The translations under genes were made by a program, and so were the position numbers. The notes beneath the pieces are model-generated. The model did not search any database. It was not told the DNA's origin and saw only the letters and a list, made by a program, of their open reading frames with translations. DNA of 5,408 bases from an uncultured Lachnospiraceae bacterium (GTDB taxonomy: Bacteria > Bacillota > Clostridia > Lachnospirales > Lachnospiraceae), in NCBI GenBank assembly GCA_949935685.1, contig CATLGN010000143.1:1-5408 (forward strand). Direction: 5' to 3'. Below are positions 5,382 to 5,408 of the stretch, piece by piece; the first letter of the stretch is position 1; each line of letters starts with the position of its first letter.

Positions 5382-5408
5382 ATGAAAAATATCCATAGCA
5401 TTGAATTT
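5382..5408 (+). CDS. possible start of a divergent gene (partial, nine codons)
   Basis: An ATG at 5382-5384 opens a frame of nine codons (MKNIHSIEF) that runs off the right edge. A weak AGG lies nine bases upstream, and a plausible promoter sits at 5307-5336. The piece is far too short to recognise. A gene in this position, divergent from a catabolic operon, is often its regulator, but that is only a guess from layout. Confidence 0.3.

Overview
The window carries the first part of a bacterial microcompartment (BMC) operon on the minus strand, read from right to left. It looks like DNA from an anaerobic gut Firmicute, most likely a member of the Lachnospiraceae or related Clostridia. The grounds are GC-rich codons, AGGAGG-type ribosome binding sites before nearly every gene, an A-rich leader after a near-consensus sigma-A promoter, and a gene content close to the fucose/rhamnose compartment loci known from that group. 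The taxon is an inference.

Right to left, the operon encodes a class II (fuculose-1-phosphate type) aldolase with a C-terminal tail, a CoA-acylating aldehyde dehydrogenase (PduP type), four BMC-H hexameric shell proteins, the phosphotransacylase PduL, and a BMC-P (EutN/CcmL type) vertex protein cut by the left edge. Gaps are only 15 to 29 bases and there is no internal terminator, so one transcript is likely. It starts at a promoter near 4687-4714 (TTGACA, 16 bp, TATAAT).

A working model follows. The aldolase splits a 6-deoxy-ketose 1-phosphate into DHAP and lactaldehyde. The aldehyde, or propionaldehyde made from it by genes outside the window, is oxidised inside the shell to an acyl-CoA. 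PduL converts that to an acyl-phosphate and recycles CoA. All three enzymes carry a short amphipathic helix suited to encapsulation: N-terminal in the dehydrogenase and PduL, C-terminal in the aldolase. Two shell proteins are a near-identical canonical pair, and two have unusual pore regions. No glycyl-radical diol dehydratase is visible, so the exact BMC class stays open.

Right of the promoter (4715-5381) there is no confident gene. The striking object there is a long imperfect inverted repeat, about 4786-5009, that folds on paper into one hairpin of roughly 220 nt with a 33-bp G.U-tolerant stem. Its mismatch pattern suggests that the + strand is the functional RNA, if it is an RNA. Two smaller symmetric sequences near the BMC promoter (4671-4691 and 4759-4778) are operator candidates. 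A possible rightward promoter and the first nine codons of a possible divergent gene lie at the right edge.
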